From assembly GCF_000219215.1 (NCBI RefSeq), contig NC_015723.1:1116001-1180000 (forward strand): a stretch of 64,000 nt of DNA, given 5' to 3'. The DNA comes from Cupriavidus necator N-1. Lineage in GTDB: Bacteria > Pseudomonadota > Gammaproteobacteria > Burkholderiales > Burkholderiaceae. Under the pieces are notes generated by a model, which was not told the DNA's origin, did not search any database, and saw only the letters and a list, made by a program, of their open reading frames with translations. Below, piece after piece: positions 51,376-59,084 of the stretch (position 1 is its first letter; the number at the start of each line of letters is the position of its first letter). A program made the translations under genes and the position numbers.

Positions 51376-51402
51376 ATCTTGCGTTAAGGTGGGCGCCAGG
51401 GG

Positions 51403-52200
51403 ATGAGCCTTGGCGCGGTCTGCTCTGTTAGCATTCCGTCCAATGGAAAAAAGGATGCAGGCTTGAAACCACACACCGCCCAGGGGCGCGGCAGCGGCAT
51501 CGGGACCGATGACGACGAGTCGCGCACGCTCGACCGCGAAACCTTTGGCAAGCGCCTGCGCTCGGCGCGCAAGGCCTTCGGCTGGACGCTGGCGCACCTC
51601 GCCGAACTGTCGGGCGTCTCGATCACCACCATCTCGCGTGCGGAGCGCGGGCAACTGGCGCTGGGCTACGAGAATTTTGCTGCGCTGGGCCAGGCGCTGC
51701 AGATGGACATGGGCTCGATGTTCGCGGGTGCCGGCACGAAGACGTCACCGTTCCAGGGGCCTGTCGTGACCCGGGCCGGCGCGGGCGTGACCTACCGGGG
51801 ATCGTCGCTGACCTATGAATTTCTTGGCGCAGAGGCCGTCGGCAAGCAGATGAGCCCGGTGGTCGGCACCGTGCATGCGCGCCGCATCGAGGGCCCCGGT
51901 GACTTCTCGCGCCATCCCGGCGAGGAGTTTGTCTATGTGCTCAGCGGCGAGATCGAAATACAGTTCGACAACGGCGAGAAGCTGCGCCTGGCGCGCGGCG
52001 ATGCGTTGTATTTCGATGCCCGCATGGGCCACGCCTACATCAGCGTAAGCCGGCAGCTCGCCCGGATCGTGGGCGTGACCACCAGCGAAAGCAACTTCAT
52101 GAAGTCGGCCCAGGCGGCGAAGCCGGAGGCGGTGCCAAAACGGACCGTCGGGCGCTCGCAGGGGAAAGCCGCCGCGACCAGGAGCAAGGGCAAAGGCTGA
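51403..52200 (+). CDS. XRE-HTH/cupin transcriptional regulator, 265 aa (start uncertain)
   Basis: An XRE-type HTH (FGKRLRSARKAFGWTLAHLAELSGVSITTISRAERGQLALGYENFAALGQAL, about 48-100) is joined to a C-terminal cupin domain (HPGEEFVYVLSGEIEIQFDNGEKLRLARGDALYFDARMGHAY, about 168-210) that usually binds a small effector. The tail is Lys-rich. It is divergent from the D-amino-acid operon and probably controls it through the palindromes at 51344-51375. ATG 51403 has CAGGGG upstream; a TTG at 51463 with AAGGATGCAGGC before it is an alternative that removes 20 unconserved residues. Confidence 0.87.
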   Translation: MSLGAVCSVSIPSNGKKDAGLKPHTAQGRGSGIGTDDDESRTLDRETFGKRLRSARKAFGWTLAHLAELSGVSITTISRAERGQLALGYENFAALGQALQMDMGSMFAGAGTKTSPFQGPVVTRAGAGVTYRGSSLTYEFLGAEAVGKQMSPVVGTVHARRIEGPGDFSRHPGEEFVYVLSGEIEIQFDNGEKLRLARGDALYFDARMGHAYISVSRQLARIVGVTTSESNFMKSAQAAKPEAVPKRTVGRSQGKAAATRSKGKG

Positions 52201-52227
52201 AGGGGCCGGAACCCGCGCTTTTCCGCT

Positions 52228-52425
52228 TGGACCAGCAGCTTCACCGTGGAGGCCAATGCCAACGGGCAGTGGCAGGTGGTCGCCAGCGGCAGCGACATCG
52301 GGCAAAACCGCTTCCTGTTGCTGCCCGGCCCGGTAGCGGCCTCGGCGCTGTGCATCAATGTCGTGTCGCGCGACCAGCGGCCGCCGAGCCTGTATTCGTT
52401 CGTAGCTTACGCGAAGGGCTGCTGA
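52228..52425 (+). pseudogene. C-terminal gene remnant, beta-sandwich type (alpha-L-fucosidase tail-like)
   Basis: The frame reads WTSSFTVEANANGQWQVVAS, then GSDIGQNRFLLLPGPVAASA, then LCINVVSRDQRPPSLYSFVAYAKGC, ending at TGA. Codon choice is GC-ending and coding-like. The pattern (F-x-V-E, G-x-W, IG-x-x-R, final SFVAY) resembles the C-terminal beta-sandwich of alpha-L-fucosidases or discoidin-like domains. There is no start codon, and upstream in-frame sequence belongs to the regulator gene. It appears to be what remains after a deletion placed the regulator gene next to the MFS gene. Confidence 0.45.
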
Positions 52426-52448
52426 GGCTGGCACCGGGGCAGCGCAGG

Positions 52449-53753
52449 CTACGCCCGCGCTGCCTCGATTGCCGCCGCCGCGCGTGTCCGGCTGACCATC
52501 AGCGCCAGCAACGCCGCCACCATGCAAGCCGCACCGGCCGCATACAGCGCCGGCGTATAGGTCAGCAGCAGCGTACGGCTCAGCCCCGCGCCGAATGCCG
52601 CCACGGCCGCGCCGATCTGGTGGGCCGCGAAGATCCAGCCGAACACCATCGGCGCGCGTTCGCGCCCGAAAGCAGTGGCCGCCAGCTTGATCGTGGGCGG
52701 CACGGTGGCGATCCAGTCCAGGCCGTAGAACATCGCAAAGATCGACAGGCCGTACAGCGTGAAAGTCGAATGCGGCAGCCAGAACAGCGACAAGCCGCGC
52801 AGCGCGTAGTACCAGAACAGCAGCTTGCGACTGTCGTAGCGGTCCGACAGCCAACCCGACAGGATGGTGCCGACGAAATCGAACGCACCCATCATCGCCA
52901 GCGCCGAGGCGGCCGGCACCGGGCCCATGCCGAAGTCGCCGCACAGTGCAATGAAGTGGGTTTGGATCAGCCCGTTGGTGCTCAGCCCGCAGATGAAGAA
53001 GGTGCCGGCCAGTACCCAGAAGGTCTGGGTGCGGGCGGCATCGCGCAGCACCCGGAAAGGCCCGCGCAGCGTGAAGGGCGTGACGGGTTGCGCGGCGGGC
53101 GGCGTGGCTGGATGGGCCGGGACTTCGCCGAACGCAGCCAGGCCGACGTCGGCGGGCCGGTTGCGCATCAGGCCGAATACCAGCAGCGCCAGCGCCGCGC
53201 AGGCAGCCAGCACCGGCAGCACGGCCACGCGCCAGCCCATATGCTCGATCAGCCAGGCTGCCACCGGCAGGAAGGCCAGTTGCCCCGTCGCCGCGCCGGC
53301 CGTCAGGATGCCGATCACCAGCCCGCGCCGCGCGCTGAACCAGCGGTTGGCGATCACGGCCGCCAGCACCAGTGCGGTCAGCCCGGAGCCAACGCCCAGC
53401 ATCAGACCCCAGGCGACAAAGAGCTGCCACAACTCGGTCGACACGGTGGCCAGCGCCATGCCGCCGGCAATCAGCGCCAGCGCGGCGCAGACCACGTTGC
53501 GCACGCCGAAGCGATCCATCAGCAGGGCCGAGAACGGCGCCATCAGCCCGAACAGCGCAAAGCGGAAGGCCAGGATCGATGAGATCTGGTCGGTGTTCCA
53601 GCCCATCTCCCTGGTCAGCGGCTTCAGGAAGGCACCGGGCAGGCCAAGCGCGGCCGAGGTGGTGAGTATTACCAGGAAGGTCAGGGCGGCGACCAGCCAC
53701 GCGTAGTGGATGCCGCGCCGGTCGAGCCGGCTGGAAAGGGCTTGCGCGAACAT
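52449..53753 (-). CDS. MFS transporter, 434 aa
   Basis: Twelve TM helices are expected. The loop 2-3 signature appears as LMDRFGVRNVVCAALALIAGG, and the mirror copy in the second half as GWLSDRYDSRKLLFWYYALRG. The N-terminus GIHYAWLVAALTFLVILTTSAALGLPGAFLKPLTREMGWNTDQIS is typical of the monocarboxylate/oxalate-formate antiporter-like MFS group, so an organic-anion substrate is likely. No linked catabolic gene identifies the solute. Confidence 0.87.
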   Translation of the reverse strand: MFAQALSSRLDRRGIHYAWLVAALTFLVILTTSAALGLPGAFLKPLTREMGWNTDQISSILAFRFALFGLMAPFSALLMDRFGVRNVVCAALALIAGGMALATVSTELWQLFVAWGLMLGVGSGLTALVLAAVIANRWFSARRGLVIGILTAGAATGQLAFLPVAAWLIEHMGWRVAVLPVLAACAALALLVFGLMRNRPADVGLAAFGEVPAHPATPPAAQPVTPFTLRGPFRVLRDAARTQTFWVLAGTFFICGLSTNGLIQTHFIALCGDFGMGPVPAASALAMMGAFDFVGTILSGWLSDRYDSRKLLFWYYALRGLSLFWLPHSTFTLYGLSIFAMFYGLDWIATVPPTIKLAATAFGRERAPMVFGWIFAAHQIGAAVAAFGAGLSRTLLLTYTPALYAAGAACMVAALLALMVSRTRAAAAIEAARA

Positions 53754-53861
53754 GGGGGTCTCGTTGTCAGGGTCTGGGAGGCGTTGGCAAAGGGCAAAGC
53801 GAAGCCATCCCCGCCGTGTCTGACGGCGGCGGGGGTGTTTCAGGCTTCGGGAAAACGGGGT

Positions 53862-54455
53862 TTAAGCGGTGCTGCCCAGCAGGCGGCTCCGCACGGCGCT
53901 TAGCATCTCGTCGGAGAGCGGATCGCCGTCGGTGGCACGCGCCAGCGTGAGGGCGCCGACCAGCAGCGCCATGCGCACCAGCGCTTCATCGTGGCGCACC
54001 TGCGGGTCATCGGATTCAACGGTCTGCGCCATGTCGTCCACCATCAGGCGCAAGCCTTCCACGTAGGCCTGGCGCACGGGCTTGTCGGCGGGTTCGCGGG
54101 CCACGTCCACGGCCAGCGCCGCGGCGGCACAGCCCACGCCCGGGTTGGCGCAATGCGCGGCGGTCAGGTAAGGCTCTACCAGGTTGGCCAGCATGGCCTT
54201 GCGGTCGCCATCGGCGCGGGCCAGGCGGCGTTCCCAGCGGGCGGTCGATTCTTCAAACGCGCGCTTGCAGGCCTGCGCGGCCAGCGCGTCCTTGGAGGCG
54301 AAGTGGCCATAGAAGCCGCCATGGGTCAGGCCGGCGTCCGCCATCAACTCGGCCACGCTGACGCCATTCAGGCCGCGTTCGCGGAACAGGCGCGACGACG
54401 CCTGTTCGATCGCCTCGCGGTTCTTGTCGGTTTGTTCGCGTGATGCGCGTGCCAT
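53862..54455 (-). CDS. TetR-family regulator, 197 aa
   Basis: HTH: NREAIEQASSRLFRERGLNGVSVAELMADAGLTHGGFYGHFASKDALAAQA (about 12-62). THGGFYGHF is the recognition-helix variant found in the TetR group next to SDR and flavin reductase genes. Cys residues in AHCANPGVGCAAAALAVD sit where related regulators have possible redox or electrophile sensors. It is divergent from the SDR gene at 54619 with a 22-bp palindrome between them, its likely operator. Confidence 0.87.
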   Translation of the reverse strand: MARASREQTDKNREAIEQASSRLFRERGLNGVSVAELMADAGLTHGGFYGHFASKDALAAQACKRAFEESTARWERRLARADGDRKAMLANLVEPYLTAAHCANPGVGCAAAALAVDVAREPADKPVRQAYVEGLRLMVDDMAQTVESDDPQVRHDEALVRMALLVGALTLARATDGDPLSDEMLSAVRSRLLGSTA

Positions 54456-54482
54456 CTGAAGACCTCTTCGGAATTTCTACCT

Positions 54483-54539
54483 TGACCGGAGTTTAGATGA
54501 TGATCATACTTTATTCAATAGATGACAGGCGTCATCTAT
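54483..54539 (+). promoter_or_regulatory. Promoter and 22-bp operator palindrome between TetR and SDR genes
   Basis: ATAGATGAC-AGGC-GTCATCTAT (54518-54539) has perfect 9-bp arms. A promoter reading towards the SDR gene can be drawn from TTGACC (54483-54488) and CATACT (54505-54510) with a 16-bp spacer, so the palindrome would cover the start point. An extra ATGATCAT palindrome lies at 54500-54507. The arrangement fits repression of the SDR gene, and probably of tetR itself, by the TetR protein. Confidence 0.55.
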
Positions 54540-54618
54540 GTGTAGTCTCCCTTTCGCCGCATTTGTGCCGATGCGCTGTCCAGGCGCCGGCTCCCAATCC
54601 TCACAGGAGTGATCAGTC

Positions 54619-55386
54619 ATGCAGAACCTATTCGACCTTGGCGGCCGCGTTGCCGTCATCACCGGCTCCACCCGCGGCATGGGCTTGGAAATGGCGCGCG
54701 CGCTTGGCGCGGCCGGCGCCGCCGTGGTGGTGTCCGGGCGCGATGCGGGCGCGGCGCGCGACGCCGCCAGCCAACTGGAGGCCGAGGGCATCCGCGCCAC
54801 CGGCATCGCCTGCGATATCGCCGACGTTGACAGCGTGCGCGCCTTCGCGGAGCAGGCGCTGGCCGCGTATGGGCGTGTCGATGCACTGGTGCTCAATGCA
54901 GCCGCGAGCGGCCAGCCCGGGTCGATGCTGAGCCAGGGACCCGAGGTGTTCGATGCTGCCATGGCGGGCAATGTGCGCGGCAACCTGGTGCTGGTGAACG
55001 CCCTGGCGCCGCAGATGATCGATCGCCGCGACGGCTCCATCATCTTCATGTCGAGCATTGCCGCCAAGCGTGGCTCTGCCTTCCTGGGGATGTACAGCGT
55101 GACCAAGGCCGCCATCGACCAGGCGGCACGCAGCCTGGCGCTGGAGCTGGGGCCGTCCGGCATCAACGTCAACGCGATCAATCCCGGCCCGGTGCGCACC
55201 GAGTTCTCCCGCGACGCGCTGTGGGGCGATCCGGAGCGCGAGGCGCGGCTGGCTGCCGGCGTGCCGATGCGGCGCATCGGCGAGGCCAGCGATGTCGCGG
55301 GTCTTGCCGTTCTGCTGGCGGCACCGGCCGGGCGCTTTATCCACGGGCAGAGCATCGGCGTGGATGGCGGGCTGTCGGTGCAGTAA
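54619..55386 (+). CDS. Short-chain dehydrogenase/reductase, 255 aa
   Basis: Classical SDR: NAD(P)-binding GRVAVITGSTRGMGLEMARAL (T-G-x3-G-x-G variant), LVLNAAASG (NAG-like), catalytic Ser in FMSSIAAKRG and the catalytic Y-x-x-x-K in MYSVTKAAIDQ, then NAINPGPVRTEF and a C-terminal FIHGQSIGVDGGLSVQ. It reduces a carbonyl or oxidises an alcohol with NAD(P)H. AGGAG precedes the ATG. Control by the divergent TetR through the palindrome at 54518-54539 is likely. Substrate unknown. Confidence 0.9.
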   Translation: MQNLFDLGGRVAVITGSTRGMGLEMARALGAAGAAVVVSGRDAGAARDAASQLEAEGIRATGIACDIADVDSVRAFAEQALAAYGRVDALVLNAAASGQPGSMLSQGPEVFDAAMAGNVRGNLVLVNALAPQMIDRRDGSIIFMSSIAAKRGSAFLGMYSVTKAAIDQAARSLALELGPSGINVNAINPGPVRTEFSRDALWGDPEREARLAAGVPMRRIGEASDVAGLAVLLAAPAGRFIHGQSIGVDGGLSVQ

Positions 55387-55622
55387 CTCCGGGAGCGTGG
55401 CACCGGCCAGTGCTCAGTGTCATTGGCCGGGCAGGGGGCGATAATGTACATACATATGAACGCGTCTTCAGCACGTTGAAGGGTTTTCCCGTATCGTCTT
55501 GACCTGACGATCACCATGCCTTGTGTGCAGCCCTTGCACCACCAGTCCCGGCATGGCGGCAACCGGTAAAGACATTGACCAGCACAGCCCCCCTCCAATC
55601 CGCCTCGACCGCGGACGCCGCC

Positions 55623-56969
55623 ATGACTTCGCGCGAGCGCCGCGGCATGGCCGCCATCCTCATCGCCGTCGCCCTTGCCACCCTGGATACCGCGATCGCC
55701 AACACGGCGCTGCCGTCGATCGCGGCAGACCTGCGCGCCACGCCGGCGGCGTCGGTGTGGGTGATCAATGCCTACCAGCTGGCGATGGTGTCGACGCTGC
55801 TGCCGTTCGCCGCGCTGGGCGGCGTGCTGGGCCACCGGCGCATCTACCTTGGCGGCGTGGTGCTGTTCACCGCCGCCTCCGTGGTGTGCGCGCTGGCGTG
55901 GTCGCTGCCGACACTGGCGGCGGCGCGGGTGCTGCAGGGCATTGGCGCGGCGGCCATCATGAGCGTCAACACGGCGCTGATCAGCGCGCTCTTCCCCACG
56001 CACCGGCTCGGGCGTGGGCTGGGGTTCAATGCACTGGTGGTAGGCGTGTCGTTCGCGGTGGGCCCCACGGTGGCCTCGGTGATCCTCTCGTTCAGCACGT
56101 GGCCGTGGCTGTTTGCCGTTAACCTGCCGATCGGCCTGCTGGCGCTGGCGATCGGGCGCGGTTCGCTGCCGCAGACGCCGCGCAGCACGCACGGCTTCGA
56201 CCGCGTCGCGGCGGGGCTCAGCGTTGTTGCCTTTGCCGCGCTGGTCCTTGCGCTGGGCGAAGGCGCGCAGCGCGCGCCGCTGCATCTGTCGCTGGCCGCG
56301 GCGGGCATCTTCGCGGTGACGTTCGGCCTGCTGCTGTGGCGCGAGCGCGGCCATCCGGCACCGATGCTGCCGGTGGACCTGTTCCGGCGGCCCATGTTCG
56401 CGCTGTCGACGCTGACCGCGGTGTGCTCCTTCGCCGCGCAGGGTCTGGCCTTCGTCTCGCTGCCGTTCTACTTCCAGCACGTGCTCGGGCGCGGGCAGGT
56501 CGAGACCGGTTTCCTGCTGACCCCATGGTCCGTCGTGGTGGCGCTGATCGGGCCGCTTGCCGGACGGCTGTCTGACCGCTATCCGCCGGCCGTGCTCGGC
56601 GGCGTGGGGCTGGCGGTGCTCAGCGCCGGCATGTTGTCGCTGGCCATGCTGCCGGCCGACCCCAGCGCGCTCGATATCGGCATCCGCATGTGCATCTGCG
56701 GCGCGGGTTTCGGCTTCTTCCAGTCGCCCAACCTCAAGGCGTTGATGACGAGCGCCCCGCGCGAGCGCAGCGGCGGCGCCAGCGGCGTGGTGGCCACGGC
56801 GCGGCTGCTGGGGCAGGCCAGCGGTGCGGCGCTGGTGGCGCTGTGCTTTGGCATCGCAGGCGACCACGGGCCGGGGTTGGCCCTGGCGCTGGGCGCGGGC
56901 TTCGCCGGGCTGGCCGCGATCGCGAGCTGGCTGCGGCTGGCAGCGCGCGATCCGTTGGCGGCGGCGTAG
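55623..56969 (+). CDS. MFS transporter of the DHA2 (drug:H+ antiporter) type, 448 aa
   Basis: TM1 carries LATLDTAIANTALPSIAADLRATPAASVWVINAYQLAMVSTLLPFAALGGVLGHRRIYLGG, the DHA2 signature with D-x-x-I-x-N-x-A-L-P and the WV-x-x-x-Y-x-L block of TM2. The antiporter motif C region and GRLSDRYPPAVLGGVGL in the second half are also present. At 448 residues it is shorter than usual 14-helix members. It probably exports a toxic compound. ATG 55623 is adopted; longer versions from TTG codons near 55521 or 55575 cannot be excluded. Confidence 0.85.
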   Translation: MTSRERRGMAAILIAVALATLDTAIANTALPSIAADLRATPAASVWVINAYQLAMVSTLLPFAALGGVLGHRRIYLGGVVLFTAASVVCALAWSLPTLAAARVLQGIGAAAIMSVNTALISALFPTHRLGRGLGFNALVVGVSFAVGPTVASVILSFSTWPWLFAVNLPIGLLALAIGRGSLPQTPRSTHGFDRVAAGLSVVAFAALVLALGEGAQRAPLHLSLAAAGIFAVTFGLLLWRERGHPAPMLPVDLFRRPMFALSTLTAVCSFAAQGLAFVSLPFYFQHVLGRGQVETGFLLTPWSVVVALIGPLAGRLSDRYPPAVLGGVGLAVLSAGMLSLAMLPADPSALDIGIRMCICGAGFGFFQSPNLKALMTSAPRERSGGASGVVATARLLGQASGAALVALCFGIAGDHGPGLALALGAGFAGLAAIASWLRLAARDPLAAA

Positions 56970-57050
56970 CGGCGTGGCCGGGCCGGCAGCAATTCCGGCG
57001 CCGGCCTAGAATCGATACTTCCTGTCCGATCCCTGCATGGAGCAGCACGC

Positions 57051-58166
57051 ATGAGCCTTCTGTTCGAACCGCTCGCCATCGGCGATCTCACCCTCGCCAA
57101 CCGCATCATCATCGCCCCGATGTGCCAGTATTCCGCGCAGGACGGCAATGCGGGCGACTGGCACATGATCCACCTCGGGTCGCTCGCGCTGTCCGGCGCC
57201 GGCATGCTAATCGTGGAAGCCACGGCAGTCTCGCCCGAGGGGCGCATCACGCCGCAGGACCTGGGCCTGTATTCCGACGAAAACGAGGCGGCGCTTGGCC
57301 GCGTGGTCAAGGCGATGCGCGCGCATTCGCCGATCGCCATTGCGATCCAGTTGGGGCACGCCGGCCGCAAGGCGTCGAGCCAGGCGCCGTGGGATGGCGG
57401 GCAGCAGATCGCGCCGGATGCGCCCGGTGGCTGGCATGCGGTGGCGCCTTCAGCGGTACCGCATGGCGCGGAAGAAGTCGCGCCTGTCGCGCTTGATCGT
57501 GCAGGCATGGACAAGGTGCGCGATGACTTTGTCGCGGCGGCAAGGCGTGCGGCGCGGCTGGGGCTGGATGGGATTGAAATCCATGCCGCGCACGGCTACC
57601 TGCTGCACCAGTTCCTGTCGCCGCTGGCCAACCATCGTGACGATGAATACGGCGGCAGCCTGGAAAACCGCATGCGGTTCCCGATCGAGGTATTCGACGC
57701 GGTGCGTGAGGTGTTCCCGGCTGAGCGTCCGGTGTGGATGCGTATTTCCGCAACCGACTGGGTGCCGGGCGGATGGGATATCGAAGGAACGGTGGCGTTG
57801 TCGAAGGCTCTCAATGCACGCGGCTGCGCGGCGATCCACGTGACCACCGGCGGCGTGTCGCCACAGCAGGCGATCAAGCTCGGGCCCGGCTACCAGGTGC
57901 CCTATGCGCAGCGCGTGAAGGCCGAGGTCGGCCTGCCGACGATTGCGGTGGGCCTGATCACGGAGCCGGAGCAGGCCGAGGCCATTATCGCCAACCATGA
58001 AGCCGACGCGGTGTCGCTGGCCCGCGCCATGCTATATGACCCACGCTGGCCCTGGCATGCGGCCGCGCGGCTCGGCGCAAGCGTGCAGGCGCCGAAGCAA
58101 TACTGGCGGTCGCAGCCGCGCGAACTGAAGGACCTGTTCGCCGATGCGGCTTTCGGGCAGCGCTAG
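57051..58166 (+). CDS. namA: Old yellow enzyme, YqjM/NamA-type NADPH-dependent ene-reductase, 371 aa
   Basis: FMN-barrel enzyme with YqjM-class features: IIIAPMCQYSAQDGNAGDWHMIHLGSLA (Cys of the CQYSA motif, which tunes the flavin), QLGHAGRKAS (active-site His pair region), DGIEIHAAHGYLLHQFLSPLANHRDDEYGGSLENRMRFPIEV and AVGLITEPEQAE for phosphate binding. Such reductases act on alpha,beta-unsaturated carbonyls, quinones and nitro compounds. GGAG precedes the ATG. A VOC gene follows 30 bp downstream and probably shares the transcript. Confidence 0.92.
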   Translation: MSLLFEPLAIGDLTLANRIIIAPMCQYSAQDGNAGDWHMIHLGSLALSGAGMLIVEATAVSPEGRITPQDLGLYSDENEAALGRVVKAMRAHSPIAIAIQLGHAGRKASSQAPWDGGQQIAPDAPGGWHAVAPSAVPHGAEEVAPVALDRAGMDKVRDDFVAAARRAARLGLDGIEIHAAHGYLLHQFLSPLANHRDDEYGGSLENRMRFPIEVFDAVREVFPAERPVWMRISATDWVPGGWDIEGTVALSKALNARGCAAIHVTTGGVSPQQAIKLGPGYQVPYAQRVKAEVGLPTIAVGLITEPEQAEAIIANHEADAVSLARAMLYDPRWPWHAAARLGASVQAPKQYWRSQPRELKDLFADAAFGQR

Positions 58167-58196
58167 GCTGCCGGTCGAAACCGGAGGATCCCCGCC

Positions 58197-58619
58197 ATGA
58201 AACCCCGGATTACGCTGATCACGCTGGGAGTCGATGACCTGCAGCGTGCGGTGCGCTTTTATCGCGACGGCCTGGGCCTGCCCACCGCAGGCATCGTCGG
58301 CGAGCAGTTCGAGCACGGCGCCGTGGCCTTCTTCGACTTGCAGGCCGGATTGAAGCTGGCAGTCTGGCCGCGCACCAGTCTTGCGCATGACACCGGACTG
58401 CCGGTGACGCCGCGCGCGCAGACGGATTTCTCGCTGGCGCATAACGTCGGCGACAAGGCGGAAGTGGATGCGGTGATGGCCCAGGCGCTGGCGGCGGGCG
58501 CCAGCGTGGTCAAGCCGGCGCAGGATACGTTCTGGGGCGGGTACGCCGGCTATTTCCAGGATCCCGACGGGCATCTGTGGGAAATCGCGTGGAATCCCGA
58601 GATGCTGCCCGCGGATTGA
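58197..58619 (+). CDS. VOC-superfamily (glyoxalase/bleomycin-resistance-like) protein, 140 aa
   Basis: One vicinal-oxygen-chelate fold: ITLITLGVDDLQRAVRFYRDGLGLPT at the start and GYFQDPDGHLWEIAWNPEM at the end, the latter with a metal-ligand Glu. Members include glyoxalase I, dioxygenases and resistance proteins; this subgroup (lacking a clear first metal His) is uncharacterised. CCGGAGGATC lies ahead of the ATG. It forms a likely operon with the ene-reductase, which fits detoxification of reactive carbonyls (inference). Confidence 0.85.
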   Translation: MKPRITLITLGVDDLQRAVRFYRDGLGLPTAGIVGEQFEHGAVAFFDLQAGLKLAVWPRTSLAHDTGLPVTPRAQTDFSLAHNVGDKAEVDAVMAQALAAGASVVKPAQDTFWGGYAGYFQDPDGHLWEIAWNPEMLPAD

Positions 58620-58629
58620 GACCAGCGCG

Positions 58630-58792
58630 GTGCGCGCCTTGCGCACGCCCGAATCCCTTGTATCAAGACATTGCTTTGCGGCGCTGCGTCATGACTGGTG
58701 CAGTGCCGCAAAGGGATTTCCATGATTGCCACGCTCCGTCGAAGTGGTGACTATCATTTCAACAGACAGCCATAGCATGCTGGCGACGGAGC
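58630..58792 (+). other. Strongly structured intergenic region (three inverted repeats)
   Basis: (1) GTGCGC-GCCTT-GCGCAC at 58630-58646, directly after the VOC stop. (2) CTTTGCGGC (58674-58682) with GCCGCAAAG (58705-58713), extendable inward by CTGC/GCAG to about 14 bp. (3) GCTCCGTCG (58733-58741) with CGACGGAGC (58784-58792), perfect 9-bp arms 42 bp apart. The first may end the namA-VOC transcript. The others lie in the leader of the small membrane-protein gene and could form a structured RNA. Confidence 0.4.
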
Positions 58793-58883
58793 GCCCCCCA
58801 CGCATTCCCGCAAGACCCCGCATCACGCCCCGTCGGCAGCCCACCGAAGTAAAGCAATAAGAACAATGGCAAGGGAGACATCC

Positions 58884-59051
58884 ATGCAAGTCTATGACAG
58901 CCTGCTGTATGTGACTGCGATGGTGCTGGTGTGTTTGTATGTGTATCTGGGCGTGCTGTCCCGCAGCACGGCGATCCGGCTGGGTTCCCCGGCGATCGTT
59001 GCGGGGCTGGTGCTCGCCTATTCGCTGTCCCCGCTGCACTCTGGCGGCTGA
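58884..59051 (+). CDS. Small membrane protein, 55 aa
   Basis: Sequence MQVYDSLLYVTAMVLVCLYV, then YLGVLSRSTAIRLGSPAIVAGLVLAYSLSP. Two hydrophobic stretches (about 6-24 and 36-51) suggest one or two TM helices. GGGAGA lies seven bases before ATG 58884, a better start than ATG 58866. No family is recognised. It follows a highly structured intergenic region and converges on the histidine kinase gene. Small size keeps confidence moderate. Confidence 0.5.
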   Translation: MQVYDSLLYVTAMVLVCLYVYLGVLSRSTAIRLGSPAIVAGLVLAYSLSPLHSGG

Positions 59052-59084
59052 CGCCACCGGCCCCCGGCTGAGCGGGGGTGCTGC

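Noticed and set aside
51403..52425. Possible readthrough fusion of the HTH-cupin gene with the downstream beta-sandwich remnant, which is in the same frame
   Set aside because: The TGA at 52198-52200 follows a normal Lys-rich C-terminus, and the next codons (RGRNPRFSA) show no homology; sharing a frame is a one-in-three coincidence.
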